64,000 nucleotides of DNA from contig JAJEKV010000002.1 of NCBI GenBank assembly GCA_021234155.1, forward strand, positions 20,797,726 to 20,861,725. Reading direction: 5' to 3'. Shown here piece after piece: positions 10,571 to 21,892 of this stretch. Positions within the stretch are counted from its first letter, which is position 1; every line of letters begins with the position of its first letter. The notes under the pieces were generated by a model, which saw only the letters and a program-made list of their open reading frames with translations, made no database searches and was not told the origin of the DNA. Source of the stretch: Isoetes taiwanensis. Lineage: Eukaryota > Streptophyta > Lycopodiopsida > Isoetales > Isoetaceae. The position numbers and the translations under genes were made by a program.

Positions 10571-11641
10571 CAGGGTTGCCTAGGTTTCCGTGCCGAAATT
10601 GCCTTCTCGGAAAAATCTATGTTCTAGGAGGTATGGATGTCCAATCTGGCTAATTTGATATTCTAATCTAGCTAAAAGAATGCAAGAAACACATTAAAGT
10701 GATTTATTGGGCGACTTTTTGGACAAATTTGGGTCAAACATGGTCAAATGGAGTTATTCCGCGCAAAAGGGGTTTCCGAGACTCTCGGAAAGGCATTTGG
10801 CGCGGAATGATCTGGGTGGGTCTATTTTGGCCAATTTTTAACCTATTTCAGTGATATGTAGTGCTAAGATGCAATTTGGCTCAATTCTGGGCTATCTAGC
10901 AGCTTATTTCATATTAATATGACATCTTTAAGTGCAAAAAATGGGCAAACTGAGTTGTTTCCGAGACTCTGGGAAAGGCGTCGTTATTGCATTGGGATCA
11001 ACTTCTAATAATTCTTCCCATTGCCCCCCAATCTGATCCTGCAACATGGTCTTCTTTCTCTATCTTATTTCAAAATATTTATAATTTAGTAAACAAGAAA
11101 AAGAAAGGAAATAGGGCTAGAGCAAAAAGCAGAACAAGTAAAGAAATAGCACTGAAGCAGAGTAGAAATGCAATTGGAGCTGAGCTAAAATAAGAACTCT
11201 AAAAGAAAAAAGAAATAGTGCAGGGATTCACCTGATTGCTATCATACTGGAGCAGATGAAAAAAGTTCTAAGACCCCAAGGAACACCCATGCATGCATCT
11301 ACATATACCTCCAAAACCATTGGAAATATACCTCCAGAACCCATTGGGACTTTCCAATAAGGTCGGCCTTGGAGTCTTGCCAACAAAATATCTATTAAGT
11401 ACATATATAACTGGATACAAAGGGCTGACTTTCCTTGGCCTAGGTTAGGGCTTAAGAAACTGGATACAAAGGGCTGACTTTCCTTGGCCTAGGTTAGGGC
11501 TTAAGAAAAGGACCCAAGGATCTCATCACAACAAGGACTTGCAATCTTATGTTGTACAACTAATAAACTCCCATTGGGTATAATGTCATTCATATATATT
11601 TACAAATAGTGTCATTATCTTTTAAACAGAGCAAACTCTGT
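10571..11641. other. intergenic, with a 49-bp tandem duplication
   Basis: No gene recognised. 11411-11459 and 11460-11508 are identical 49-bp units beginning CTGGATACAAAGGGCTGACT. The rest is AT-rich 3' flank of the fibrillin gene. Confidence 0.6.
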
Positions 11642-14600
11642 TCATTTCTCACGGAGATGCACAAATAGGCTACCTTTATTTCCTCGACTTATTCTGATCT
11701 TGTTATCAATGTACCTGCCAAACACAGCTGATTAGTAAGCATTTGACAATTATTTTTCTGAGTAAATAGCTTACAAGAGATCAATATATCCAGTTCCTGT
11801 TATTTTGATTGGTATCGAAAATGACCCCACTTCTAGCATAGCTCCTTCTATATTGACATCACGTCTAAAGCTCGAACTTGCTCTGCAAAGCACAATCACA
11901 ATATAAAACACTTTTCAATATTTTGCAAACAGTATTACTAACTGATTTTCACTTACTCAGTTTTGGCCTTGGCTTTCAACTGCAAACCAGGCAAAAGCTG
12001 AACCACGTTTTGAAGCTCACCTGTGCCCCGTTTAATGATCTGTGTTCTAAATCAAGGTTATTTACTAGCAAAACATAGCTGCAAAACTTGGACCATCTAG
12101 TATAAAGTTTAGTTATATATACAAGACTTCCTCATTAACTACCTTGGCAGCCATCTAGCAATTCTACCAGAGTGTATATCATAAACAACTCCTGCTTTAA
12201 TTATTTCCTTCCAGTGATCCTATATCAATTCATATTTCAATAAATTTCCGGCATTTTTTGTTTTGAAATCAAAATTATCAATATGCTAAGCCTGGATAAG
12301 GCATGGAAATGGTTGATAACGCACTTGCCAATTGGGAATATTCGCAGTTGCCTTTTGTAGCCAATTTGCATCCTTTGCCTGAACATTGCTACAAGGGGTC
12401 AAACGAAGATTGTATACGGATCCAGAGCATATAAAAACAAACAAAAAAGCAGCAAATATCCAACTCAACTTGTCTTTCTAGTTATTAAACCACAAATTTC
12501 ACATGTTCTTGACCAAGATGAACTGATAAAAAGAGAGCTGATCCCACTCAAAACAGCTTTCTTAGAAATTCATGCATTAAATGTTATTTTGGGCTTAGGA
12601 AGCATTCCACCTGTGAGCTCCACACTAATTTCCATTTTCCTGCTAACACCTCCAAGTCTGCAGGTTCTTTGCTTGGATTCAAGGCAACAAGCTCTTCAAT
12701 TGTCTGCATTTCAGTAGCAAATTTATTTCACTACACTATGCAAAACTCGTGGACTGTATTATACAAATAAACAAAAACGACACTTCCTAAAAGATTCAAA
12801 AGTAGGACGTTGCACATGCAATAACATCTGCTGACAGAAATAAATTATTAAATATATCTGCTCAAATAACCTTTTATTCATCTTGCAAACCAGTGGTTAC
12901 AGAAGAAACAAAGAGTTCACCTCTTCAATATTGACACCAGATATTATCGCCTGAAGAAGACATTGGCGGGGCTCCAATTCCTTTTGAAGGACAAAAGTAG
13001 TGCCCTGGCACAATGCGGCGATACAAATAATTGCAACTATAAAATATCAGCCATGTGCTTCAACAATGTCTATTGTCTACACGAACTCATGTAACAGTTA
13101 ACCTTAGCACCCCATTAACCTTAGCACTTCAAATTGATATACGGCCTGTCATACAAGTTCTATAACATTGTTCTTCTCCGGTCTTTTTTGATGTAACAAA
13201 TATTATTGATGTCTTTTTATCCGAACTGTTACAAAGCATTCCCTTATTATGCACTATATGGTATGTAATCTTGATTACTAGATGATGTAAGAGGGCATAC
13301 CTTATTGCCACGAGATATACGAATATTCCCTGATGGAGATAAGTACGTTGTATCTAGCCACCCTTTTGCCTCATCTCCTAGCAGCCGAAATGGTACTGGA
13401 TAGGGTACTTTGAATGGTAAAAATCTGAATCGAAATGCAGCTCTGTCAAATCTGAAAAGGATACGAATGGTACTCTCTACTGATGCTTCAGCCTGAAAAT
13501 TTGAACTGGAAAAAAAAAATTAAGAGGAAATACCTTTAACCATTAGGGTAATCCAAATATGATACAGATGCTACTAATTTTATAACAGTATGTAGAAATC
13601 CCGAAAAGGCCAAAGGGACTACAAAATTGTGCATCAAATCAAAAAGCTTATGAGACATGTATCAGTGATAATTCTACCAAGGTTGTGCTTTCCAAAATAT
13701 AAATATATGAAAGACTTGTGCTGCTTCATTAACATCAGTACCTTTTATTATTTTAAGAAAATGATAACATTTGAGAAGTCCACTCAGACATTGAATAATA
13801 CCTCTACTCTTAGTTCGCCAATGTTATCTGAGAACTTCACGACATTGCATACTCTTTGGTCTTCCTCACTTAATTGTATTTCTTGGTATACCCTGAAGGC
13901 ATTTACACCAACAAAGGTCCGCTGCAATGGCCATATGTTATACGTAAACCAAGTATTGAAATAACAAATACAAATCAATTTCATATTACAGAAATGTAAA
14001 TCTCACAAGGGTCATTTTTCCTGTTCCAAGCAACCATTGATATTAACATTCAACCTAATTTCTGGTTTAACTTTTCTATAATTATTATACATCATTTCAG
14101 ATACTTTTCTTTGCTATTCTTTATTCAGCAAAACATGTAAACAATTCCAAGGGGGAAAACGTCAACCACAACATGAAGGCACTACTTGGCTTACCTGAAT
14201 TGGGGAAGCACTCCCAGGCCTAGTAGTGTACATTAGCTGCCATGATCCTTCTATGAGTGGGGAGCTTGTCTGCATAGAATAAGGTCAAGCAAACACATGT
14301 TCCACCGAAAATTAAACCCAATTCAAATAACACTTACTGGGGCTTCAATACCACCTATCTCCTCGAGCTTTTTAATGCCATCTGCAACATCCTAAAAAGA
14401 CAAATTTAATTGCCTCCAGATAAAAATCAATTTAAAATCAACCATTACCTGCAACTGTTGCACGGAGGCCTCGCGACCCCTGCCTCCAATACCCAGCAGG
14501 GCCTCGAACAAGCGCGTTTCATCTGCGCTAAATTTCAGCTGTTCGACTGTGTAGCCAGACGAAGTAAGGCTACTAGGCAATTTGAATGAGGCAGATTTTC

Positions 14601-14682
14601 TGCTTTCGAAATTTCTAGCTGCTGAGGAAGTACATGATGGAGCACATTGATGGACTCCAATCCTGTTCCAGGAGAGAGCCAT
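11642..14682 (-). CDS. PAP12: plastid-lipid-associated protein 12-type fibrillin, 11 exons
   Basis: Exons by GT/AG junctions and frame: 14449-14682, 14338-14391, 14195-14269, 13802-13921, 13301-13492, 12921-13004, 12611-12703, 12325-12378, 11957-12039, 11775-11882, 11642-11714. The sum is 1170 nt, 389 residues, with no internal stop. The N-terminus is Ser/Arg-rich with few acidic residues (chloroplast transit peptide-like). Two PAP/fibrillin lipocalin-like domains follow: the first from ETRLFEALLGIGGRG through IEGSWQLMYTTRPGS to IRISRGNKGTTFVLQK, the second from EELVALNPS through LAGKWKLVWSSQ and LLPGLQLKAKAKTE to IRISRGNKGSLFVHLREK. Tandem PAP domains mark the PAP12 branch, whose Arabidopsis member is of similar length. 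Fibrillins associate with plastoglobules and thylakoids and bind lipophilic molecules. The exact ligand is unknown. Confidence 0.93.
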
Positions 14683-15984
14683 CGATGGTTGGCTTTGGTG
14701 GTTTAAAATCCAATTGTATTTTATCTCAATGATGCAGTTCGTGGTTGTAGGCCTATAGCTAGTTGGGGATTACATGTTGGTTGTGGTTTTCTTTGTATTA
14801 TGTGGTGGAAACCTATTTTTGTTTTGGTCGCAAGCAAATGCAAAAACAATACACCATACACAAAGATAGTCTAGAGGAATAGCTCTTAGTTCAGCTCTCA
14901 TTTTCTTTACATAGATGAGAGGGATAACACCTTGGAACGAGGGTGTTATGCTCTACTATAACAATCGAGGGCCAGAGTCTGCCTTAACAAACTGGGCGCA
15001 AGAGCTTTATGGTGGTTTTATGGTGGCTCCATAGCAAGCTAGGTATTTATGGCCATTTTGGCATAACAAACTAGGTATTTGTGCGACCTCAATGTGTTAC
15101 TGGTGGGTAACACCACTGTAACCAACGTCTGACATTTGATCTCAATTATAAAACTTGAAGATCAACTTGTTAAGGAAAGGAGGCAGTTTTGGCAGTTTTG
15201 CTGGTCAAATTTTGGAGCATCATATCTCGATGACCAAACATCATTTTCAGGTAACTTTTACTTAGCTGGAAAGATTTTGAATAAGATTTCAGGCTTAAGT
15301 CTGATAAAGTCAAAATTTATCCATATATGGAACCTATGGTAGAATAGTGACGATGAGTCGTAATTGACTGCACACTGTATCTTCTTCTATAGTTTCATTC
15401 TTGGAGCTAGAACCCGATCTTTTGAGACACAGTCTTCTTTTTGGCACGTTTGCACAAACATGAGTTGAGACCTTGAAGCAATTTAAAGTTATCCACGTTG
15501 TAGATAGCTAGAAAATTTGTTTAGGTGGAGAGCATTAGAATCATTGGATTTGATCTACGATCAGGGAAATAGATGGAAATTCCAGCATGTTGATAGGTGG
15601 CATTGGAAGTTATGCCGGCCTCGGAGAGTCTTTCAAATTGGTTTCATTTTTGCGGCAGTGTGGAAGTTTGTTTGTTTTTAGTTCTGGGTCTGTTTTTGGG
15701 CTTAAATTCATTATGCAAGCACAAAAGAGAGCATCATTTAGTAGCTTTCCTCTACATTCGATTGCTTATCCTTTTCATTCAAATCCTTAAGTTCCATGTT
15801 GAGATCTGGTTGCTCCACTTTTTGAAAATTTGAGATATTCAAATTGTTTCTGCTGAAAATAAAAGAAATGACATCCAGTTAGGTATACAGATGTATGAAA
15901 TTTGCCAGAGAGCTTTATGTTGTTGCTTAACAAGAGCTTTTGTTGAGGATATTTGGAGCCAGAGCTTGAAAATGGTCTTCTGAA
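14683..15984. other. intergenic/5' flank of the fibrillin gene; nothing coding recognised
   Basis: Contains the upstream region of the minus-strand fibrillin gene and AT-rich sequence with only short unsupported ORFs. GGGATAACACC...GGTGTTAT at about 14930-14950 is a short inverted repeat. Confidence 0.5.
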
Positions 15985-16440
15985 TAGAGTATTACATGGA
16001 GAAATTATCCCTGCCCATCTCATAAAAATGGGCAAAGATGGACTTTTTTATTGAAAATCCCCTCCTTCATATATATGTCAAGCAGGGCATTAGAGATGGC
16101 ACATCACCTATTTGCAAGAGTGTCCGAGGACTGTACAATAAATTGGAACTCTGTAATTGCAAGATATGATTAGTATGGAAAGGAAAAGTAAGTTTTTCAG
16201 TTGTACAAGCAGTTGGAATAACTATGAAAGTCTGAAGCCAAATAGAGTAACATTTATCTGCACTACATGGGCATGTATTAGCATGGCAGCTTTAGAGTTC
16301 GGAAGAGAAAATCATCAGCACATAAAGGAAGGTGGCTATGATTCTGACATCCTGGTAGCCAGTATCATTGACATGTATGCTGGATGTGGTAGTATTGGAA
16401 ATGTCATCCAGTTGTTTAGAACAATGCCCCCTCTATTTAA
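15985..16440 (+). pseudogene. pentatricopeptide-repeat (PPR) protein fossil
   Basis: Across shifting frames the + strand shows PLS-type PPR text: GEIIPAHLIKMGKDG, NPLLHIYVK, ALEMAHHLFARV, NWNSVIARYD, VFQLYKQ, then KPNRVTFICTTWACISMAALEFGR, HIKEGGYDSDILVASIIDMYAGCGSI and VIQLFRTMP. PPR proteins bind organellar RNA, and this family is strongly expanded in ferns and lycophytes. At least two frameshifts or stops and no start or C-terminal E/DYW domain make it a fragment. Confidence 0.82.
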
Positions 16441-18461
16441 TTTTTATGGTTTTAATTTTTTTAATTTTTAGAATTGTGTTTCACAGGAAGTCTCTATAAT
16501 TTTTGTTACAAAGGATGTTTTGTTCATCTGGTTGAACACCACAAGGATGTCTTCTTGTGCTATCAATTTGGTTATAGAGAAGAACTTGCAATGATTGAAC
16601 AATCTTGAATGCTCTTCTTTCACAAAAATGGCCATCTACACAGGATGTTGCGTCTGCAGTGTTATTGATGTTGATAGAATCCGAGTATAGTATTTTATGG
16701 ATGCATTGTGTGCTCTTCACATCTAAGGCGTGTCTCCAGGTGTGCCCTTCATCTTTGGAGCATCATACGTAAATGTAGGAAACAACCAATTGCTGCAGTA
16801 GCTCAGATCCTTCCTATATTTCTACTCCTCAATGTCTTCTTCTACAGCCCGTAACTTCTTGGGTTTTCTACAACCCGTAACATCTTGTCTGTATCCCGCA
16901 CATATGTGTCTTTTGCTAAGGGCATCATCTGAATGCTAGATACATCTGAGGTATGCCTTGGCCATAGATGGTCTTAAATTCTTTGCGTTTCACACATATC
17001 AATAACAATGTCAACATATCAAACGTTTGTCACCACATTTTTTGTTTGTTCATGCAGGTTACTACTCCTCATTGAAGTTTATTGCAGAATTTGTTGTCAA
17101 AAGGACACAGAGGCTTGGCATCTCGTCCCATTTGTCTTAAGAAATTTTGCTTAGAGTTAAGCCCGTCATGGTCAGGGCCTCATTTTCTAATTTGTTCTTA
17201 GATTAATCGGCTCTCTTAGAATAAGCGCTCCTAGTTTCCCTATCTCAAAGTGGAACACTTAGTCAAGAGCTCCACAAAACATCATAATTTTTCGTAGTGC
17301 AAGGTAGGTGCCAATAGAATAGAATAGATTTTTTAACGTCCACGGAAAACACACGGCACACGGCAAAAAGCATTAGGGTTTTGTAGATCGATTAATCAAC
17401 TAGTCTATTTTGTGTTAACGATGTTTGCGCTGGCAATACTTGGTGAATTGAAATAGGAAAAGAAAGTGATGAGCAAACAATGACGGATGTTCCAATATTT
17501 GCAAAGATTTAACACACGTCTTCAATGCTAATGGTGGTGGAGAAAAGGATTTTGATAAGGGGAATAAAGAAACCCGGAAATTGGAAGAATTTGTGGAGGT
17601 TTAAGTTGTGGTAGGACACGAGCTTATATAGGACATGGATGTTAGAGCCTGAACTCTAACCCTGCAAGAAGGATGTTAAACCCAACAATTCAAGCTCAAT
17701 CTATCAGATCAAAGCAATGCACAACACAAAGAATCATCATCTCCATAGCTAGATCAAGCAAAACATATTCTCTTCCAATACACCGTCTCCTTGTTCTTCT
17801 CTCTCTCTGCTCAGATAACACTGTGATAATCATGCCTCCCCAATGCATACGTGCAAATATCCTGCACGCGTGCATGTGCGTACATCCCTCCATATACGGT
17901 ATACAATCTCCTATACCACCTCAATAGTGGTGAGTGTGGTGACGAGTGTGGTGTGTGGTGACTACCCGAACAGTGGCGACCACAGTGGGAAAATATGCCA
18001 CTCCGTGGCGGAGAACCCACAACAACAAAAATACTAATATGGTCCTTGGGACATGTCCCCAGATGACACATTTACATGTATGTTTAGAAAGAAAATATCC
18101 TCCTCAAATCCAAATAACTGATACAAACAAATTGGTCCAAAATGACAGTGACGAAACAGAGCCTCTGTAACTGTAGCAAACTTTGAAAGCTGATATCTTG
18201 AGTTTCAGACCTCTGTTTGACCTGCACCATAGCTCGTTGGATTTGTATCACCGAAACGCATCTTTGATGTAGGATAAATGAAGTATTATTGATCTGTCAC
18301 CATCTGTTTTTACAATAAAATGACCTGTTGTAACCCAAAAGTTCTCCACAAATTCTCTGTAATTGGAGCTATACCAAATCTGAATCCCTTAGAATAGCAC
18401 TTGTTTAGGCCTGAGGACTTCTCCATTTCTGGGACTAACAGCAATTCCCCTTCTGGAATTA
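16441..18461. other. non-coding; possible solo-LTR remnants
   Basis: No gene recognised. A minus-strand TATA-like CCTATATAAGC lies at 17620-17630 within sequence that resembles an LTR promoter (GGTTTAACATCC... repeats around 17640-17690). 17930-17960 is a GTG-rich simple repeat. No paired LTR was identified. Confidence 0.35.
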
Positions 18462-19046
18462 TCAACCAACTCCAACCCTATCAAGGAAGCATCTTCCAAA
18501 TAGGAAAATGCAGATAACATGTAACAACAACAAAAAGTGTGGCCAAAGAACAAGCCACAATCCAATAACCTGCTCAAATATTACTGCAGGAGCATACCAA
18601 TGTGGCAAATCTGATGTAATGTAATAGAACTTGCTAAAATGACATATTCCAGGTAGCTTATTAGTCTCAAATAATGCAAACAAACCTTTATGAGCATCGT
18701 TGGCTGTTGCACACTGAGATAAAGTACTGCTCATGTCCAATTTCCCATCCTTTATCACATAGTCATGCTCAAATTTACTCACCTCTTCCACACTTCCCTG
18801 CTCAAACATGCAAGGAAATAGTTGTTCTTGATTCTCATACTTCTTCGGACTGCTCAAAGCATAAAAAATTAGCAATTCTAGCTCACAGTTTAGTGCCAAA
18901 TCATGAAAGTAAGTAAATTTCTCCATTTGAGACAAGGTCTTGCTCAGCTGGTATACATGTCTCAAATCTGAAAGTCTCATAAAGAGAACTGTTGTCATTA
19001 CTGTCACTAAATTCAAAAGCATGTAACATATCTCCAGAGTGGTCAA
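18462..19046 (-). CDS. ORF with membrane segment overlapping the gag 3' end
   Basis: 194 codons on the minus strand, overlapping the last ~145 nt of the gag ORF in another frame. It is hydrophilic to about residue 140, then LPHWYAPAVIFEQVIGLWLV followed by a strongly hydrophobic run (LWPHFLLLLHVICIFLF) and a short basic end: one predicted transmembrane helix near the C-terminus. Position after gag and topology resemble env-like third ORFs of some plant LTR elements, but there is no homology I can name. It may also be chance coding in retrotransposon untranslated sequence. The initial ATG is unsupported. Confidence 0.4.
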   Translation of the reverse strand: MTTLEICYMLLNLVTVMTTVLFMRLSDLRHVYQLSKTLSQMEKFTYFHDLALNCELELLIFYALSSPKKYENQEQLFPCMFEQGSVEEVSKFEHDYVIKDGKLDMSSTLSQCATANDAHKGLFALFETNKLPGICHFSKFYYITSDLPHWYAPAVIFEQVIGLWLVLWPHFLLLLHVICIFLFGRCFLDRVGVG

Positions 19047-20967
19047 ATGCTAAAATATCAATGCTTTCCACCTCTAGCTCACATAATAATGGTTCATCAT
19101 CATCCAAAAATGTTTCATATGTATGAAAAGTCTCAAACTCAGGGCTGCTCAAGCATCTATCACTTTCTTTCTCATGACAATGCTCAAACTTATCATTTTC
19201 ACACAAAAGAACATGCTCATACTCTTCAACCATGTGAGATGTGCTTAGATTTACCTGTTTTCTGTTTGTCCCATCCATGCTTGATTTCAGAGGATGATCT
19301 ATATTCACTCCGCTGCCCATATTTATGTTTGCTCCTTTGACTAAATTCCCCTTCATACTCACGTCGCAAAGAAATAGCCCTGGGTCCTTGGACTGCTGGG
19401 CTGGTGGCTCTATTATACTCTTATTTGTATCATTTGATAGAATTTGTTGGACTGAAATTTCTGATTTTCTTCTTCCTCCTAATTCTTGCAACAAATCAGG
19501 ATAATAATGCATTAATTGCTCAACATTAAGTGTGATTTTAGTAGCTAAAACTTGGCTGATCACATCATCTTCATTCTGAATTTCCTCAGGAGGCATCACT
19601 ATGGGCTGATTTTCTTCTGTAGACTGAAACTGTTCTGTGGGCAACACATTGAATTGCACCTTCTTAGGTGCTGATACCTTCAAAGCTTGTTCCTTCAAAG
19701 CCTTTGGAAAAGAGGTCTTAGTCTTCTCCGCAATTGGCACTACTCTTGGTTCTTGCACCATCTTTTGTGATCTTGTAACCGCATTTACTTCTCCAATCTC
19801 TTCTTCTTGCTGAAATGGGTCACTGTCTACCTCAACAAATCCACAATTTACTACTGATTTTGCTTTCTCTTGCTTTTTAAGCTCCTCAATAAGAGCCTTA
19901 ATTTGAGGATTATCAATGTACTTTGCATCTTGAATGCGAACATCATTATTAGGAAGAGGTACTGATTCAAACACTTGCTGCCTTGGTGGATATTTGTTGG
20001 TTGCCCATTCTGGTTTCCCATGGATTTTCCAACAAGTAGTCTCATCATGCTTGAACTTATCACATAACTTGCAATATAAATGAGCCTTACTTGGATACCA
20101 TCCCTGTTTTGGCTGCACCATTGGTGTGGAACCCATTGGAACTTGTTGGGAAATTGGAGCTTGTGGCATCATTGGAACTTGTGGTATGATAGGTGCTGCT
20201 TGCATTGGTTGAATAGGAATAGGTGGTGCTTGTTGCATAACAGCAAATACCGGATTGGCCCTCTCAAAGAATCTCTTCTCCCTGCACTCTTGATCATTAT
20301 GGCCCTTTATTTGGCATCTTGAGCAGAATTTCAGCAATCTACATGTAGTATCAGAATGCCCAATAGACCCACAATACTCACAAGTAATAAACTGAACCTC
20401 CCTTGGCTTCTCACCAATTATCAGCTTAGAAATCTTGGCTGCAATATCCTCGGTTTTATGCTCTGGAGCAGCAACTTCATGAATGTATCCCAACTTATCT
20501 TCAGCCTTGAGAGCATACTTTTGTGCCTCTAGTAATGTTGTAGGTTGTTTAGCCTTCACCTTATGAGCAATAGCTCGTTTCAGCCCCTTTACATACCATT
20601 GAATATCCATTTCATCATTCCTTGCAATCTTCCAATGAACCACGGCTTTGAGAACCGCAATATACCTCTGATTATACTCTCTAATTGATTCATCTTCCTT
20701 TTGTGTGAAATTGGTCCACCTTTCCATAGTCTTATCCTTACCATGAACTTCTTGATAATTAGCAATGAAAGCTTCCTTTAATTCCTGATATGTCATGGTA
20801 TCTGGCTGAGTTTGTGCCCATTCCTCCACTGAATCTTGCAAAGAACTATGAAACCAAAGCAAGTAATCAGCAGCCGGTAACTTACATTGCTGGCAATACC
20901 TCTCAAACTTCACAATATGCTTCAAAGGATCCCGATCCACCAGATCATCAAACTTTGGAATCCCCAT
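18901..20967 (-). CDS. retrotransposon Gag-like protein, 688 residues, three CCHC knuckles
   Basis: A long uninterrupted ORF. Residues about 30-150 match the plant Retrotrans_gag domain (LLWFHSSLQDSVEEWAQTQ, YQELKEAFIANYQEV, ESIREYNQRYIAVLKA). CX2CX4HX4C knuckles sit at residues 196-209 (CEYCGSIGHSDTTC), 215-228 (CSRCQIKGHNDQEC) and 299-312 (CKLCDKFKHDETTC). Knuckles 2 and 3 are separated by a Pro/Met/Gln-rich linker. The C-terminal half is acidic and without a known domain, and no protease, RT or integrase follows. It is intact, unlike neighbouring elements, so it is either a young gag-only non-autonomous element or a domesticated gag. No primer-binding site or LTR pair was recognised nearby. 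Confidence 0.85.
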   Translation of the reverse strand: MGIPKFDDLVDRDPLKHIVKFERYCQQCKLPAADYLLWFHSSLQDSVEEWAQTQPDTMTYQELKEAFIANYQEVHGKDKTMERWTNFTQKEDESIREYNQRYIAVLKAVVHWKIARNDEMDIQWYVKGLKRAIAHKVKAKQPTTLLEAQKYALKAEDKLGYIHEVAAPEHKTEDIAAKISKLIIGEKPREVQFITCEYCGSIGHSDTTCRLLKFCSRCQIKGHNDQECREKRFFERANPVFAVMQQAPPIPIQPMQAAPIIPQVPMMPQAPISQQVPMGSTPMVQPKQGWYPSKAHLYCKLCDKFKHDETTCWKIHGKPEWATNKYPPRQQVFESVPLPNNDVRIQDAKYIDNPQIKALIEELKKQEKAKSVVNCGFVEVDSDPFQQEEEIGEVNAVTRSQKMVQEPRVVPIAEKTKTSFPKALKEQALKVSAPKKVQFNVLPTEQFQSTEENQPIVMPPEEIQNEDDVISQVLATKITLNVEQLMHYYPDLLQELGGRRKSEISVQQILSNDTNKSIIEPPAQQSKDPGLFLCDVSMKGNLVKGANINMGSGVNIDHPLKSSMDGTNRKQVNLSTSHMVEEYEHVLLCENDKFEHCHEKESDRCLSSPEFETFHTYETFLDDDEPLLCELEVESIDILAFDHSGDMLHAFEFSDSNDNSSLYETFRFETCIPAEQDLVSNGEIYLLS

Positions 20968-21373
20968 TGTCTGAAAACCCCATACCTATTGCAAAGAAAA
21001 TAACCCATTTCTCTCGAGTCCCCCGATTCCTCAATGGGGGATTTTCCAGGGGATGTGAGCACCTTTTTCGTTGTGCAATACATCACTGTCCATATTCAAT
21101 TTGATACATTTTCATAGTTGAGCGCAAAGTTATATTTAGTTAAGCGCAAAGTTACTTTCACTTTAAATCATGGGGTCAAAGATTACCAAGATCCAGCCAT
21201 TTCCAGTCGTTAGATCTCATGGGGTTAAATGTAGAACAGTTGGTAGGAGGACATTATCACGATAACCCTCTGAGAGACTATCAGATAGTCTCTTGAAACA
21301 ATCTTGGTTGTTGATGATGAGGTTGATCTTGAGGTGTGAAACTGTGATGGAAGATAATCTTCTTTCTCCATGA
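20968..21373. other. 5' flank of the gag ORF; no gene
   Basis: Upstream of the minus-strand gag ORF. GATTCCTCAATGGGGGATTTTCCAGG and repeated GTTGAGCGCAAAGTTA/TTAAGCGCAAAGTTA (21117-21153) are present. No tRNA-complementary primer site is visible. Confidence 0.4.
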
Positions 21374-21892
21374 TTTAAGGGTTTAAACCTCCCCCCAAAA
21401 ACGAGTGGGTTATGGGCATAACCCGTCGAGAGAGGAGGGTAGAAGCATGAAAGGGTGATTGAATTTTTTTGTATATTGATGTAAAAATTTGAACTGGGTT
21501 AAAGTGTTTGTAATGTACATTTTGAATTTTACATGGAGTTGCCTGGCGGTTGACGTACAATATTCTCCATAATTATACCAAATCCTCCAAGAAATCTTGT
21601 ACTAGCTTTTCTATCAATAAAATCTAAATATCTTGCCTGCGAAAAAAAAAAACCTTTGGCGCACATTTTGAACTTTCCTCAATCGATCAAACATGGCTCG
21701 GATTCTACCTCAACTAAAAACTTGGCGAATCGATTATAGCTGCTCTAAATCGAATGCATTTCAAGAAACAAATGTATCTTGAAGAAATTGAAATCCCTTT
21801 CCTTCAAGCGATAATACAAATCCCTTCAGCGGTAATACAAATCGGTTAATAATCGATTTTTGTGCGGGATGTTGTATCCCCTTTCTGCCCGA

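Noticed and set aside
12143-12219. An extra fibrillin exon (open stretch DHWKEIIKAGVVYD)
   Set aside because: Using the acceptor at 12040-12041 instead gives IIKRGTGELQNVVQLLPGLQ, which matches the PAP domain and keeps phase; the open stretch is intronic.
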